NCBI GenBank assembly: GCA_025716855.1 | Contig: JAIXMQ010000075.1 | Coordinates: 59,608 to 123,607 of the forward strand | DNA from: Pilaira anomala | Taxonomy: Eukaryota; Mucoromycota; Mucoromycetes; Mucorales; Mucoraceae | DNA: 64,000 nucleotides | Reading direction: 5' to 3' | Shown: positions 11,408-22,605 of the stretch, piece after piece | Layout of the letters: each line of letters starts with the position of its first letter | Numbering within the stretch: position 1 is the first letter of the stretch | The notes under the pieces: generated by a model | Seen by the model: the letters and a program-made list of their open reading frames with translations, nothing else | What the model was told of the DNA's origin: nothing | The model's database searches: none | Made by a program: the position numbers and the translations under genes

Positions 11408-11995
11408 CTAATCAACAATGTTGACTTTAACTGTTTCGGCAGTAGCTAAATCTCCACGACGAAGTTGAACAGTTTGAGAGAAATCAATTGCATAAGATCC
11501 AGGCTTTGTATTAGCGGGAACTCTCCATTTCTTAGTATAAGTCTTGTATTTATCATCTAATGCTACTTTAGGGCTATTTTTTTTTTGTAATGTCGTCAGT
11601 AAAAAAACACACACACACACATACAATTATATTTATAATATAAAACTTACCAGTTTGTACAGATAGACTTGAGTAAAGTTTGTTTGGTATTACCAGATCT
11701 CTTATGAAAGTTGATGTCCAAGTTCTTTGTATATCCGTTTGATACTTGATCTAAAGAAAAAAAAATATATATAATACAATGAGTATATTTTAAAAATGGA
11801 AATAACAATAATAACAATAATCTTACTTAAAATCAATGGTTGCATAACATATTTAATAGTTACTTCTTCTCCAGCACTAATACTTTGACCATTGGTAGGA
11901 GAAACAATCTTCATAAATTGAAGTTGGGAGAAGATATCTGCCATAGCTAATTGGCATAGTAATACTATAGCAACGAAATACAAAATAAACTTCAT
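11408..11995 (-). CDS. Secreted Kre9/Knh1-like Ig-fold domain protein
   Basis: Three exons, 11995-11827, 11750-11651 and 11573-11408, about 144 residues; every junction keeps frame (GTAAGA and GTAAGT donors). Seen: signal peptide MKFILYFVAIVLLCQLAMA, then the segment IVSPTNGQSISAGEEVTIKY, which has the S-P-x-x-G-x-x-x-x-A-G-x-x-V-T-I pattern of the fungal Kre9/Knh1 N-terminal Ig-like domain, then a second half ending in paired beta-strand sequence (SYAIDFSQTVQLRRG, ETVKVNIVD). Known: Kre9/Knh1 domains occur in secreted or GPI-linked proteins tied to beta-1,6-glucan or wall assembly. No Ser/Thr-rich tail or GPI signal is present, so the protein is probably soluble. The specific substrate cannot be read from the sequence. 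Confidence 0.75.
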
Positions 11996-13100
11996 TTTTA
12001 TATAAAAAAAAAAAGATGAAAAGAAGAGGAAAGATAAATTTATTTTACCTTCTATTTTATATTAAGAGTCCAAAAATAGAGTTAAATCTCATTTGCACCA
12101 CACTAAATAGACCATTGAGGAGCACTCTTTATTTCATGTGTCACAAACAAATCCGTATTTAAATTGAATTCAATTAATGCCGAAGAAAGAAATCGTTTAC
12201 TTTGATTCATTTTGCCAATAAAATTTAGTTGCTTTTTCTTATATATATATATATATTATTTAAGCTAGTCAATAAAGAGATATAGTATGTGTGAGAGTGA
12301 TAGAGAGGAATACATACAGAGGGAAATAAGCAGTGCTTATTATATTATAAATATATATTTTTAGTACCCGCACCAAAACTGTGGCCAATCCACTAAAATA
12401 GGTTTCTTTTCTCTTTTTTATTCATTTGTTATTAAACTAATGTTGTCCTTTAATGACAACCTTTAAAAAAAGAAGTCTTCTGTTCTGTCTTTCAGTTCTA
12501 TACATACATCTATAAATATATACATATATATAAAAATCTATATTTATTTGTATGTATGTGTGTGTGTCTGTGTGTGTGTGTGTGAAACCTATACCAGTAC
12601 AAATTAACTTGGCCTTCAATTTATTAATATTATAGTATAGTGAAGCGTGATTCTGTTGTGCTAGACAGATAACTTGTGTCAGTGAAGTTTTTTTTAGAGT
12701 TTTTTTTTTTTTTCCTTTTTTTAATCCTTCTCCTGTGCTTCTTTACAATAATTTTCTCTGCACAAACCCAGGCTCTGATAGAAGGTTAATAATAAAAAAA
12801 AAAAGTTGCCACTAGAGTCAACAAATTCGAGTGTTTTAAAGAAGAAAGTTAACTATAGTTAAATCAACAGTAATGATTTCTCTTGTTATTGTTCTGTTTA
12901 TTTATTAAATCAACTCACATTGTACAACACAAACACATTAACCCTTTTTATCACCTTTTTTTCATTACATAAACGGTCTTTAAATAAAAAAGAAGAGAGA
13001 GAGGAGGGGGGAGTCGTCACTACAAGTAGCTCACAAAAATAATAGAATCCCGCGCCTTTTACATATCTATTTTTTTTTTAACATTAAACAAAATTCCATC
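11996..13100. promoter_or_regulatory. Divergent promoter region (Kre9-like / clathrin light chain)
   Basis: 1.1 kb between two outward-facing start codons. AT-rich, with small AT and GT dinucleotide tracts (12240-12257, 12556-12583). A short minus-strand open frame at 12437-12619 is simple-repeat translation. No gene seen; promoter role is inferred from position only. Confidence 0.5.
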
Positions 13101-13984
13101 ATGTCTGACTTTGGCGACTTTAACACACCTTCAGAAGACCCTACATCTGATTTCCTTGCTCGTGAAAGAGCAGCCTTAGGTGAAGATGCAGATTTTTTCA
13201 CTTCTGCAGCTGATTCACCTGCTTTACCTTCCATGTCCCCTAGTATCTTTGAAGATTCCACTTCTACTCCTTTAGAAGGACATACAAGTGCCATGAGTTT
13301 CCATTCAAACCCTGGTGCTATGGTTGTCTCTTCTTCTTTTGAACAAGATTATCCTAAAGCAGAAGAATTAGAAACTTCCAAAGTAAGTTTTTTTTTTTTT
13401 TTACCATCTTAATTTTTATTATGCTAAATATATCCTTTTTGTATTTATTAGGCTTTCCATAAAGCTATGTTGCCAGAAGAAGAGCCCGAGACCGTTCGGT
13501 AAGTAAAAATAAGAGTAATAGGAGAGAGAGAGAGCGAGAGAGATAAGGTTAGATTTAACTGTTGTATGTAGTCAGTGGCGTGAAAAGCAAAAGGAAATAA
13601 TTGCTGAGCGTGATGCTATTTCCGAACAAAAGAAACAAGAAACAATCAATCGTGCACGCGAGGAAATTGATAAATTTTATGAAGAATATAACGATAAAAA
13701 ACAAAAGGCGATTGAAGAGAACAGGTAAATATAAAGTGTGGGATGTGTGTGTTATCTCTCTATTCTTTATTTAAATGTTGTTTAATAGAGAGCGTGAAGA
13801 AACCACCGTAAAGAACCGAGATGACGTGGCTGCATCTAGCAACGTTTGGGATCGTGTCACTCGTGAAGTAGATACATCCAACGCAAAGACAGGTTATCAT
13901 ACAAGAGATGTCTCTAGAATGAAGGAATTAATGTTGGACCTTAAGCGAGATACTAAAGCTCCTGGTAACATTATTGAAGCTTAA
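13101..13984 (+). CDS. CLC1: Clathrin light chain
   Basis: Four exons, 13101-13382, 13452-13498, 13572-13724 and 13789-13984, 225 residues; all introns are GT-AG and 64-73 bp. Known role: regulatory subunit of the clathrin triskelion, bound along the heavy-chain proximal leg, acting in endocytosis and trans-Golgi/endosome sorting. Seen: an acidic N-terminal half rich in D/E/S/P (MSDFGDFNTPSEDP...), then the heavy-chain-binding helix VRQWREKQKEIIAERDAI followed by a long heptad-like coiled coil (EEIDKFYEEYNDKKQKAI), then the conserved C-terminal part with NVWDRVTREVD and SRMKELMLDLKRD. Length is typical for fungal light chains. It lies 123 bp upstream of, and in the same orientation as, the Na+/H+ exchanger. 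Confidence 0.93.
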
Positions 13985-14107
13985 TAAATATAATAAAATA
14001 CATCATTTTTTTTTTAAAAAAATATGGGAAAATCTCCGCAATTTTAGTTGTGACCTTAAAATCATGCCCTTTCCTTTTATTTTTTCTTTGCCTTTTATCT
14101 TTTATCA

Positions 14108-14643
14108 ATGGATGGAAATACAACATTACCTGAGCATGGAATAGAACAACCTTTAGAAGAAGAAATGTATTCTTCTTGGGCTCTTTTTATTCTCATGACT
14201 TTACTTATTGGTGCTTTATGGACGAGTTATTACCTTCAACTTCGACAGATTCGTGCCGTTCACGAAACAGTTATCTCCATCATGGCAGGTAATAAACTAG
14301 GTCATTCTACATAATTGCATACATTGTTATAACTTTTTATTTTATTTTTTTTAAGGTATGATTGTTGGTCTGGTGATTAAACTAGCACCAGGTAACATAA
14401 TTCAAGATATGGTCAAGTTTAAAGAAGGTTTCTTTTTCAACCTACTCTTACCACCCATTATCTTGAACTCAGGCTACGAGCTAAAAAGAGTAAGTGCTTG
14501 GATAATTATATAGTCAGATAAACTGATACATATTGTTAGAGAAACTTTTTCCTTAATTTCGGTACTATTTTAACTTTTGCAATGGTTGGTACCTTTATAG
14601 CAGCTGTTGTTACTGGGTAAAGAACACAACATTCCACCCTTTT

Positions 14644-14676
<33 letters not shown>

Positions 14677-16326
14677 AAATGACTTATATCTTATTTATTT
14701 AGTGTATGCACATATTTATATGCACTTGTTAATCCAGAAGGCATCACAATTTCATTTTTGGATAGCATGATTTTTGGTTCAATTTTATCCGCAACAGATC
14801 CTGTCACTATCTTGGCTATTTTCAACCAATTACATGTCGACCCACAATTATTTTCAATTATTTCCGGAGAATCCTTATTAAATGATGCAGTAGCGATTGT
14901 TTTATCCGAGTAAGAGAGCGTGCGTACATAACAACAAAAAAATAAGGTTATTAACTAATTCGACTAATTATAGTACATTACGTAAATTTCGTGGTCAAGA
15001 TTTACATGTCGTGAATATTGTGAAAGGTGTGGGATTATTCTTGAGCGTATTCTGGGCCTCTACATTTATCGGAATCTTATTCGGAGTAGTGGTAGCCTTG
15101 ATGTTAAAACACTCCCAACTTTACCGATTCCCTAGTATTGAAGCCTGTCTTGTGCTCTTGTTAGCCTACAGTAGTTATTTTTTCTCAAATGGTACACAAA
15201 TGTCTGGTATCGTCACTTTATTATTCACTGGTATCACATTAAAGCATTACGCTTATGATAATCTGTCAAAACAAAGTAAAAGAGCTACCAAATTCATGTT
15301 TCAAATCCTCTCACAGTTATCTGAGAATTTCATCTTTATTTATCTTGGAATCAATTTATTTGCACAAGATGATTTAGATTATAAGCCATTATTTATTCTT
15401 GTCACTTTGGTAAGCAAAAGAAAATAGAGTTGGATAGGGATGTAATGTATATTGAAACTTTTTTTTTTATATATATATCTGTGTTTTAGGCATTTATTTG
15501 TGTGGCACGGTATGCTTCGGTTGCACCGTTATCAATGATGATTAATGCAGTATGTAGAGCATTAGGTAGAGATGATCAGCTACCTCGGAACCATCAAATG
15601 ATGTTATTCTGGGCTGGACTTCGAGGAGCAGTTGCATTTGCATTGGCATCTGGTATCACAGGTGATAGTGCACCCGCTATGCGTACCACGATTTTGGCTG
15701 TTGTAGTGTTGACAGTTTTATTATTTGGAGGTACCACAGGCCGTATGCTTCAAGTACTTGATGTCCGAACAGGAGTGATTGAACCAGATGAATCCGGTAG
15801 CGAAGAAGAAGGAGAAGGAGAAGGAGCAGAAGGATTGAATAAGAAGAAATACAATAAAATAAGTACAAACGATGATGATGATATGCTGATTGAAACCGGT
15901 AGTAGTCAACGTCTATACCAAAATGATCAATCCATTGGTGGATTACTTTCAGGCCCACTAGGAGAACCTATACCAGAAGACAGACCACCTCATTGGTTTG
16001 TTTCATTTGATGAAAAGTGGTTAAAACCATTCTTAACCAAGAAACATGTTCAGCAACGTAATTTGACATTAGCAGAATATTGGAAAGAAAAGAGAAGAAA
16101 GATGGAAAGAGCGAATCGAAATATGTTGGATGGTATTCGTGATTTAGATCATCGTGATGATGATAATAGTGATGTCTTGACTTTAAATTCTGTCAAAAGG
16201 AAACCAACAAGGCCTAATGTATTAGGCAATCCTTCAAAGATTGTGATTGGCTCAGGTAGAGTCTTTGGTAGGTCGCCTTCGATTGAATCATCTGATGAAG
16301 ATGATAATAATAATCGATTCCATTAA
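14108..16326 (+). CDS. NHX1: Endosomal/vacuolar-type Na+(K+)/H+ exchanger (NHE/NHX family)
   Basis: Six exons, 14108-14288, 14356-14489, 14540-14616, 14703-14909, 14974-15409 and 15490-16326, about 623 residues with all junctions in frame. Known role: SLC9/CPA1 antiporters swap luminal H+ for Na+ or K+ in late endosomes and vacuole, controlling pH, salt tolerance and vesicle traffic. Seen: about 11-12 membrane segments; the [12 protein letters not shown] amiloride-site segment; [12 protein letters not shown]; the ion-binding [13 protein letters not shown] (Asn-Asp pair); [14 protein letters not shown]; then a roughly 200-residue hydrophilic tail with acidic patches ([20 protein letters not shown]), a conserved [12 protein letters not shown] and a basic helix ([15 protein letters not shown]). 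The tail and motif set resemble the intracellular NHE6-9/Nhx1 branch rather than plasma-membrane NHE1. The symbol is by family resemblance. It converges on the Gln-rich gene, with 158 bp between stops. Confidence 0.92.
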
Positions 16327-16484
16327 CTTTATAAACACCCTCTCTTTCTCATATATTTTTTGTATACATATTAATTATTAAATAAACAGTTTTTTATTTT
16401 ATATCTTTATTTTAAATATACTAACTACTCTCTCTTTTTTTTTGAGTAACCATTACTAAATTAATAACAATAACAATAACATTT

Positions 16485-17285
16485 CTAGTACATGTAGTAA
16501 GGATAAGAATTGGACATCATCATAGGTCCACCATACGGCATCATTTGTTGCTGTTGAGGAAAAAACTGCTGTTGTTGTTGTGGATAATAAGTAGGTCCCA
16601 TGGGTTGTTGCATCATCATCATATTGTTTCTATATTGTTGCTGTTGTTGTAATTGATGCATCATCATCATCAAAAAATAAGGATTTTGTTGTTGCTGTTG
16701 CATCATCATCATCATATTGTTTGGTGGTGGTATCATTGGCGGTATCATTGGTGGCATCATTGGATGTGGAGGTGGAGGCGGCAACATCATGTTTTGTTGA
16801 AGGTATTGTGGCGGTATAGGAGGCAACATTTCATGATGAAGATGTTGACTTGGTGGAGGAGATACGTACTCTTGTTGTGGAGGCAAATATTCTATCTGTT
16901 GCTGGTGTTGTTGTGGATAATATGGTTGTTGCTGTTGCTGCTGCTGCTGCTGTTGTAATAGTTGTAACTGTTGTTGTTGCTGTTGTACTTGTTGTTGAAT
17001 CATTTGAAATTGTTCCGGATCAAGTTGTTGTGGTTGTTGAGATTGATTTTGATGGTTTTGATAGTATTTATATCCTAAAGCTAAAGCACCAGCTAAACCA
17101 GCATTTCTCCAGAAATGAGAGTGTTCGTTTTCTCCGTTATCTCCATGGTTACCATCGAGACGATTTAATAAGGTTCCTGCTCCAGCCATCGTGGCTGCAT
17201 TCGTTAACCAATCCATTGTTCCATTTTCTTGTGGCTGTTGTTGATTTGACATGTAATTTTGTATCAAATTCATAAATGAGCTCAT
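16485..17285 (-). CDS. Gln/Met/Pro-rich low-complexity protein
   Basis: 266 residues, single exon, no family recognised. Seen: an ordered N-terminal part of about 85 residues (SSFMNLIQNYMSN..., DWLTNAATMAGAGTLL, an Ala/Gly/Leu helix AGLAGALALGYKYY that could insert in or lie on a membrane), then about 170 residues of polyQ runs, PPPPP-M blocks, poly-Met stretches (NNMMMMM) and many Y/Q/P, ending YPYYMY. This is prion-like composition of the kind seen in proteins that form condensates or fibrils. The reading frame is intact across many CAA/ATG repeats, which argues that it is translated. The codon repeats also give spurious open frames on the opposite strand. Confidence 0.8.
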   Translation of the reverse strand: MSSFMNLIQNYMSNQQQPQENGTMDWLTNAATMAGAGTLLNRLDGNHGDNGENEHSHFWRNAGLAGALALGYKYYQNHQNQSQQPQQLDPEQFQMIQQQVQQQQQQLQLLQQQQQQQQQQPYYPQQHQQQIEYLPPQQEYVSPPPSQHLHHEMLPPIPPQYLQQNMMLPPPPPHPMMPPMIPPMIPPPNNMMMMMQQQQQNPYFLMMMMHQLQQQQQYRNNMMMMQQPMGPTYYPQQQQQFFPQQQQMMPYGGPMMMSNSYPYYMY

Positions 17286-17481
17286 TTTTTTTTTAATTCT
17301 TTGTAGCTGTGAGAAATATATCTGTTTAAAAGAAAAAGAAAAAAAAAAGGGGGGAATTTTTTTTTTTTTTTTTTTTTTTGGCTACCCGAAACTACATCTC
17401 GACTTATAAACAAAAGACCAAATTCAGTATGATGAAAATCTTACTGTGAGAAAAATGACATCAGCTTCATACAGACCGTAA

Positions 17482-17514
<33 letters not shown>

Positions 17515-18071
17515 AGTAGAATGTCAAATTTAGGTTGCCAAGCAACAAGCGGGTAAATGGATTACTTGTTTTTTTTTTCATCTCCCCCACCCCCTCCCCC
17601 CCCTTTTTTTTTTTAGCAATTCTACTTTTTTTTTTCTTTACCTCAATTGATAAGTATAATAGTCTTGATTTTTTTAATCACATGAGGAATAAAAAATAAA
17701 AAATAAAATGAGAAAAAGAACTGCTGTTTATTAAAGAAAAGTTAGGTTAAAGTTACACAGCAAAAAAAAAAAGATCAACAGGCGAGTTGCAATTTCTTTT
17801 GGAAGATCAAAAATAACAAATTGACAATCAGACTATTAATTATTTAAAAAAATGATTTTTTTTTAATAGTGAAATAAAGAGGGAAATAGATAACAAACTG
17901 AAAACCAATAATAAATAAAACTATTACATAGATATTTGTTAATAAAGGGAAAACATAGAAAGAAAGCGTTGTGATGCTTTGATGAAGCACATCATTATAC
18001 CTTAATTTAGTCAAACTCCGATTTCAACTGTACAAAAAAAAAAAAAAAAAAAAAAGATCCACTTCTTTCTT

Positions 18072-18104
<33 letters not shown>

Positions 18105-18121
18105 CAAAAAAAGAAAAAGTT
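17286..18121. promoter_or_regulatory. Divergent promoter region (Gln-rich gene / C2H2 factor)
   Basis: 836 bp between outward starts. It contains several T runs of about 20 (17360-17380, 17488-17514), a C-rich patch at 17585-17604 and a (TTC)n tract at about 18065-18100 directly before the downstream gene, a likely CT-rich transcription-start element. No open reading frame of interest. Confidence 0.5.
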
Positions 18122-18949
18122 ATGTCGCAACAAAATAAACCAAGTCTACCATCAATTCAATTTTTACTAGATGAAACACCTGAATATGAAGTAAAGAAAG
18201 AAGCTTTGTTTATAATAAAGCCAACACCTATCAATAAATCATCATCATCAGCAAAAAATCATAATAAAAGTAATAGTATTAGTAGTCTTCCAACTGAACT
18301 ACAGCAGTTATCTCTCTCAGCACCTGCTTATAAACAAGATTCTATTATACCCGAAAGAAGTGAAAATGATCAACCTAGTTGGATGATGATGCCACCCAGT
18401 ACAATTACAACAGTAACAACCTCAATAACAAGGCCGCCAGGTGCGTGCCATAACCGATCTAATTCATCTCTATCATTTCCAATCATTAAATCCCGTCATC
18501 AAACACATCGACGTTCAGCCTCAGCCAATATGACTGGTTCTATAGAATATAACCATCACAACCAGAATTTACCTTTGATAAATGAACAACAAAGAGCACG
18601 TACAGATAGTCCACCTACTACTAATAATACAAATAGTGAAACAGAATTAAATAATGCATTAAATATTAAAAAGAAGTATGATTATGAAAATCTAATGGTA
18701 GCAAGAGATGAACAAACGGGGAGATATTATTGTCCATTCTGTAACAAACCATTCAATCGACCTTCTTCACTTCGAATCCATACTTATTCGCATACAGGAG
18801 AAAAACCATTTGTTTGTCAAGAAGAAGGATGTGGTCGTCAATTTAGCGTACAATCTAATATGCGTAGACATTTAAGAGTCCATAGGTTAGGTCGATCAAA
18901 GTCAAACAATAATAATACCAAGACAACAAATTCCTTTTGTCTAAAATAA
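18122..18949 (+). CDS. C2H2 zinc-finger transcription factor (two fingers)
   Basis: 275 residues, single exon. Seen: a long Ser/Thr/Asn-rich, probably disordered N-terminal region with several R-x-x-S type sites (HRRSAS, CHNRSNSS), then at about residues 202-254 two tandem C2H2 fingers: YYCPFCNKPFNRPSSLRIH...H and FVCQEEGCGRQFSVQSNMRRH...H, joined by the canonical linker HTGEKPF. The second finger has the C-x4-C spacing found in several fungal stress and development regulators. Known: such paired fingers bind short GC- or AG-rich promoter sites. Inference: a nuclear sequence-specific regulator; the target pathway cannot be told. The start is the first ATG after a (TTC)n/A-rich leader. Confidence 0.9.
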   Translation: MSQQNKPSLPSIQFLLDETPEYEVKKEALFIIKPTPINKSSSSAKNHNKSNSISSLPTELQQLSLSAPAYKQDSIIPERSENDQPSWMMMPPSTITTVTTSITRPPGACHNRSNSSLSFPIIKSRHQTHRRSASANMTGSIEYNHHNQNLPLINEQQRARTDSPPTTNNTNSETELNNALNIKKKYDYENLMVARDEQTGRYYCPFCNKPFNRPSSLRIHTYSHTGEKPFVCQEEGCGRQFSVQSNMRRHLRVHRLGRSKSNNNNTKTTNSFCLK

Positions 18950-19899
18950 TTTATTATAAATTTTCCTTTTTTTCTTATCCTTCTATCCCGATTTGCCGCT
19001 CAAATTTTATATATTCGAAGAGTATTATAACCAACAAGAAATAGTTTGAAATATTCCCCCTCCTTTTCTTATTATCAGAAGAATAAATTCCACATTTCTT
19101 TATAAATACTGTGATAAATTTCTGTCAACAACTGTTTTCTGTAAACCAATTTTGCTTATAAATATTCTACCGCCTCTCCTTTCTTTTCAACAGCCTACTG
19201 ACGATCACCGGGGCGACGGTGGCGTCGAAAAGCCATTAACTATGTCATTTGTTTTTCTCTAGATATTACTCTCAGTCCCTGTGCGCGTTTTCTCTTTTAT
19301 CCACTCTCTCTCTCTCTCTCTTTCTCTCTCTTTCATATTTCAGTTTTATTTTTACCCTTATTAGTATAGGATTCTCTGATTATTCTAGAAGATATCAAGT
19401 ATTCTGAGTAACTATAACCGTATCGATTGAATGTATATTATATATAACATTGCATGTATAGTACGGGTTGTACAGAGTTCTTGTTTCTTTTTATAGCTAA
19501 ATTGAGTTCTACCCATTCAAATCTAAATAGAATATTTTTGAAAGAGAAAAATATTTTAATCGGCAACAACGTTACACCGTCATTTTTAAAATGTAGATTG
19601 AATAAGTGAGTGTGTGTTAAAACAAATACATATTTTCCCTTTTCATCAGAAAAGACTTGTTTGCAGGGAGATATTCTACACTTGGAATAGATGCAGAGCC
19701 ACAACATTTGTATCTGTTCATAACGTAATAGAATTAAAAATGTGCAAAAAAAAAAAAAAAAAAGGAAAAAGTCAAAATGACAGTTTTTATTAAACAAGAC
19801 GCCAGATGATATTAAATATGCAATAGAACCAATGTTATTAACGGAATACTAGGATTAACTATAGCCAATACACGAGATGTTCTTAAACTAAATAATGAG
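18950..19899. other. Intergenic region with GC-rich spot, no gene seen
   Basis: Mostly AT-rich with CT repeats at 19304-19335. A GC-rich patch at about 19200-19232 (repeated CGACG/GGCG) stands out but carries no open frame. A minus-strand frame at 19438-19797 has no protein signature. Confidence 0.5.
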
Positions 19900-20145
19900 T
19901 CAATGATTGTAAAGACACCAAATAGAATAAACCAAATAACAAGAAGTCAATGATTATATAGACACCAAATAGAATAAACCAAATAATAAGTCAATGATTG
20001 TAAAGACACCAAATAATAAGTTAATGATTGTAAAGACACCAAATACTAAGTCAATGATTGCCAGGACTCCAAATACTGAGTCAACGATTGCCAGGACTCC
20101 AAATACTGAGTCAACGATTGCCAGGACTCCAAATAAAGTAAACCA
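19900..20145. repeat. Minisatellite, 30-bp unit (44-bp long-form units at its start)
   Basis: Seven consecutive copies starting T(C/T)AA(T/C)GATTG and carrying GAC(A/T)CCAAATA. The first two units are 44 bp, the rest exactly 30 bp. Two sub-families (TGTAAAGACACC versus TGCCAGGACTCC) show stepwise turnover along the array. Because 30 is a multiple of 3, a repetitive open frame exists, but it has no other coding sign. Confidence 0.9.
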
Positions 20146-20635
20146 GATATTGGAATCAAATATAATCAAAACACCAAGTCATTGAATCAACTACTTTGCA
20201 TCTATTCTTAAACCAAAAAAAATATATATTTTTCAATTCAAGAATAGACGCTCCGTAGTAGGCATAGTTAACTACAGTTGTAAAGTAATATAATAAGTTA
20301 GTAGTCCAATAATAGATAGAGAGAAGGGGAGGGGGAGGGGGGAAGGCGAAATGCAAATGACCCAACAGCTCCATGAAATGAAGCATATGGGTATCCCAGT
20401 TTTATTGTGTGGAGTGTAGCCCAAAGTTTCCAAGCCGCATTCAACGCATTGACGGGAAGGTCGGCATTGTGACTAGCCCACCGTAGGCTGGGTCTACCAT
20501 TTAGCATTTATATGGAATATCCCAAGTACTGTCAGTCCGTTGAGTTCGACATAAATCCCAGGCATGTGTAGAATAAACAAGTCAAGGTTAAAGGATGAAT
20601 CCGTATTTCTAGCCCACACCTCAAGGGGATCAACA
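20146..20635. other. Unassigned stretch with G-rich tract and possible element fragment
   Basis: Contains a G-rich purine tract at 20316-20345 (runs of 4, 5 and 6 G) that recurs in similar form at 21108-21125. The stretch 20298-20507 read on the minus strand gives an ordinary-looking peptide (LNGRPSLRWASHNADL...) with no usable upstream frame, probably a decayed transposon fragment. No gene is called. Confidence 0.4.
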
Positions 20636-20995
20636 ACTGGCATGGAATGTAGCAGATATTTCTAGCCCAGAACAATGAACAGGTACTGTAATGAAATATT
20701 TCTAGCCCAGAACAATGAACAAGTAGTGTAAGGAAATATGTCTAGCCCAGAACAATGAACAAGTAGTGTAAGGAAATATTTCTAGCCCACCACAAAAGTG
20801 AATGGAATGTAGCATATATTTCTGGCCCGGAACAAAGTAGATGGAATGTAGCATATATTTCTGGCCCGGAACAAAGTAGATGGAATGTAGCATATATTTC
20901 TGACCCAGGACAAAGTAGATGGAATGTAGCATATATTTCTAGCCCATGCACGGGTATGAATGTAGCGTTATCGTCTAGCTCGCCTTCTTGAGGAT
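20636..20995. repeat. Minisatellite, 39-40-bp unit
   Basis: About eight degenerate copies built on ATTTCT(A/G)GCCC(A/G)GAACAA followed by either GTAGATGGAATGTAGCATAT (39 bp) or TGAACAAGTAGTGTAAGGAA (40 bp). The unit differs from the flanking 30-bp and 34-bp arrays. Confidence 0.88.
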
Positions 20996-21227
20996 GGAAT
21001 GTAGCATATACAGTAATCCTAAGGTTTTGGCCGGAGTTTCTAGCCCCAGGAATATGGATCCTGCACGAAAAATCTTACGAGGAACCAAGACCATAGTAGA
21101 TATAGATAGAGGGGGGAGGGGGAGTGTGTATGTATAGAGGAGGCAAAGTGTAGCGTACTTAAAAAAAAAAGTACTAAACAAGGGGATATTACCTGCTTTT
21201 TTTTTTTTTTTTGTTCAACTTGAACAA

Positions 21228-21395
21228 TGTGTTCAATCAATAAGAAGCAAACCTAGAACCATGTGTTCAATCAATAAGAAGTAAACCTGGAACATTGTGT
21301 TCGATCAATAAGAAGCCAGCCTGGAACAATGTGTTCAATCAACAAGAAACAAACCTGGAACAATGTGTTCAATCAACAACAAACTCCATGTGTAA
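21228..21395. repeat. Minisatellite, 34-bp unit x about 5
   Basis: The motif TGTGTTC(A/G)ATCAA recurs at exact 34-bp steps (21228, 21262, 21296, 21330, 21364), with units ending AAACCTGGAACA. Copies differ at a few positions each. Confidence 0.92.
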
Positions 21396-22504
21396 AAAGT
21401 AAGAACGGTGAGAAAAAAAATAAAAAAGAGGGAGAACTACGTAAAAAAACAGTCATGAGCTAACTTTACTAAGTTCATGCAAATCATATGATGTTTGTGC
21501 AACACAGTCTTCTAAAATAGAAAATTCATGTAGTTGAGCTCGTCCATCAAATACATTGTCGTATTATTTTGTAGAATGCAGAACGTTACAGGTCAAATAG
21601 GCTTTAGTGAATAGTGTATTCCTTATATCTGTCCATTCTACTTACCAATACGGCTTGAGCCACTATAACTAACACATCTGATGAGTTAATGATCAATATC
21701 AGTACAGTACCCAGCCTATATAAGGCTACAAATGTCTCCAAAAAATATATACATTACAAACAATAATAATTGTCTCGGTTATAATCTTTACCAAGCACGA
21801 ATAGTGAAGATCAATTAGTTGCAGGTCAAATAAACAATTAAGCTCTTTTGATGTTTAAGCTCTGGAAAAGATTTGTACATATAATTCTGAATCCTACAGT
21901 AATATAGCAAATGTATTTTATCCACAGCCAGATACCCGTCAATTGATATGTAACTGGAAAATGGTTGACAGTGAAAGCCAGCTAAAGTATATGTAGTGAC
22001 CACGTACATATGTGATTATGTGGTAAATCGTTCTTGAAAGTTTAAATCGTTCAAATCGTTCTTTTTCTTCGCGCACCATTTTTAATCCTAAAATTAAAAA
22101 CATTAGCTTACTTGTTTTGCAATATCTGAATAAAGTGTTGAAGGCCACTAGATTTCCGTTAACCACTCGCTTGATTGATATTGACATCTTATTTTTTTTT
22201 TTTTTTTTTTTTTACACGACATACTGACAGGTTTTTTTTTTCCACACGCCATACAAACAGGGTTCGTCTTTTAATTTCATCATAAATCAACTTTTTTTTT
22301 TTTTTTTTTTTGTTCTTTCTTTTTTTTTACAGACTGGATGTATTGGATAGAGAGAATATTCCTTCTAAACCTGTAGCCATCAGTGAGCAAAGAAAGTAGG
22401 TAATCTCATAATTTTTGTATTGGTGGGAAAAAAAAATGGTGAGCGGAAATGGTTGCGTGTATTTTTCCTCTTCCTTTTTCAGTTTTTTTTTTTTTTTAAA
22501 AAAG
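21396..22504. other. AT-rich region, no gene seen; isolated 9-bp units near 22025
   Basis: No convincing open frame. A TATATAAGG box-like sequence lies at about 21716. Copies of the AAATCGTT unit that forms the arrays further right appear at 22025-22066. Long T runs occur at 22192-22213 and 22290-22310. Confidence 0.45.
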
Positions 22505-22600
22505 AAATCGTTTAAATCGTTCAAATCGTTTAAATCGTTCAAATCGTTCAAATCGTTTAAATCGTTCAAATCGTTTAAATCATTCAAATTGTTTAAAGAT
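22505..22600. repeat. 9-bp array AAATCGTT(T/C), orientation forward
   Basis: About 10.5 head-to-tail copies of the 9-mer AAATCGTTT/AAATCGTTC, the last three mutated (AAATCATTC, AAATTGTTT). The array ends 5 bp before the ATG of the zinc-finger gene at 22606, so it must lie in its promoter or 5' leader. The same unit, inverted, fills 24.5-24.66 kb on the far side of that gene. Confidence 0.92.
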
Positions 22601-22605
22601 TTGTA

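Noticed and set aside
16653..17275. Plus-strand His/Trp/Leu- and Val-rich open frames
   Set aside because: Antisense shadows of CAA/CAG and ATG repeats in the Gln-rich gene.
19994..20185. Tandem-repeat open frame with a ten-residue period (K-T-P-N...)
   Set aside because: Explained by a 30-bp DNA minisatellite whose period is a multiple of three; both strands are open for the same reason.
20316..20345. G-quadruplex promoter element
   Set aside because: Only three G runs of three or more are present plus a GG, and no gene starts nearby; noted as a G-rich tract only.
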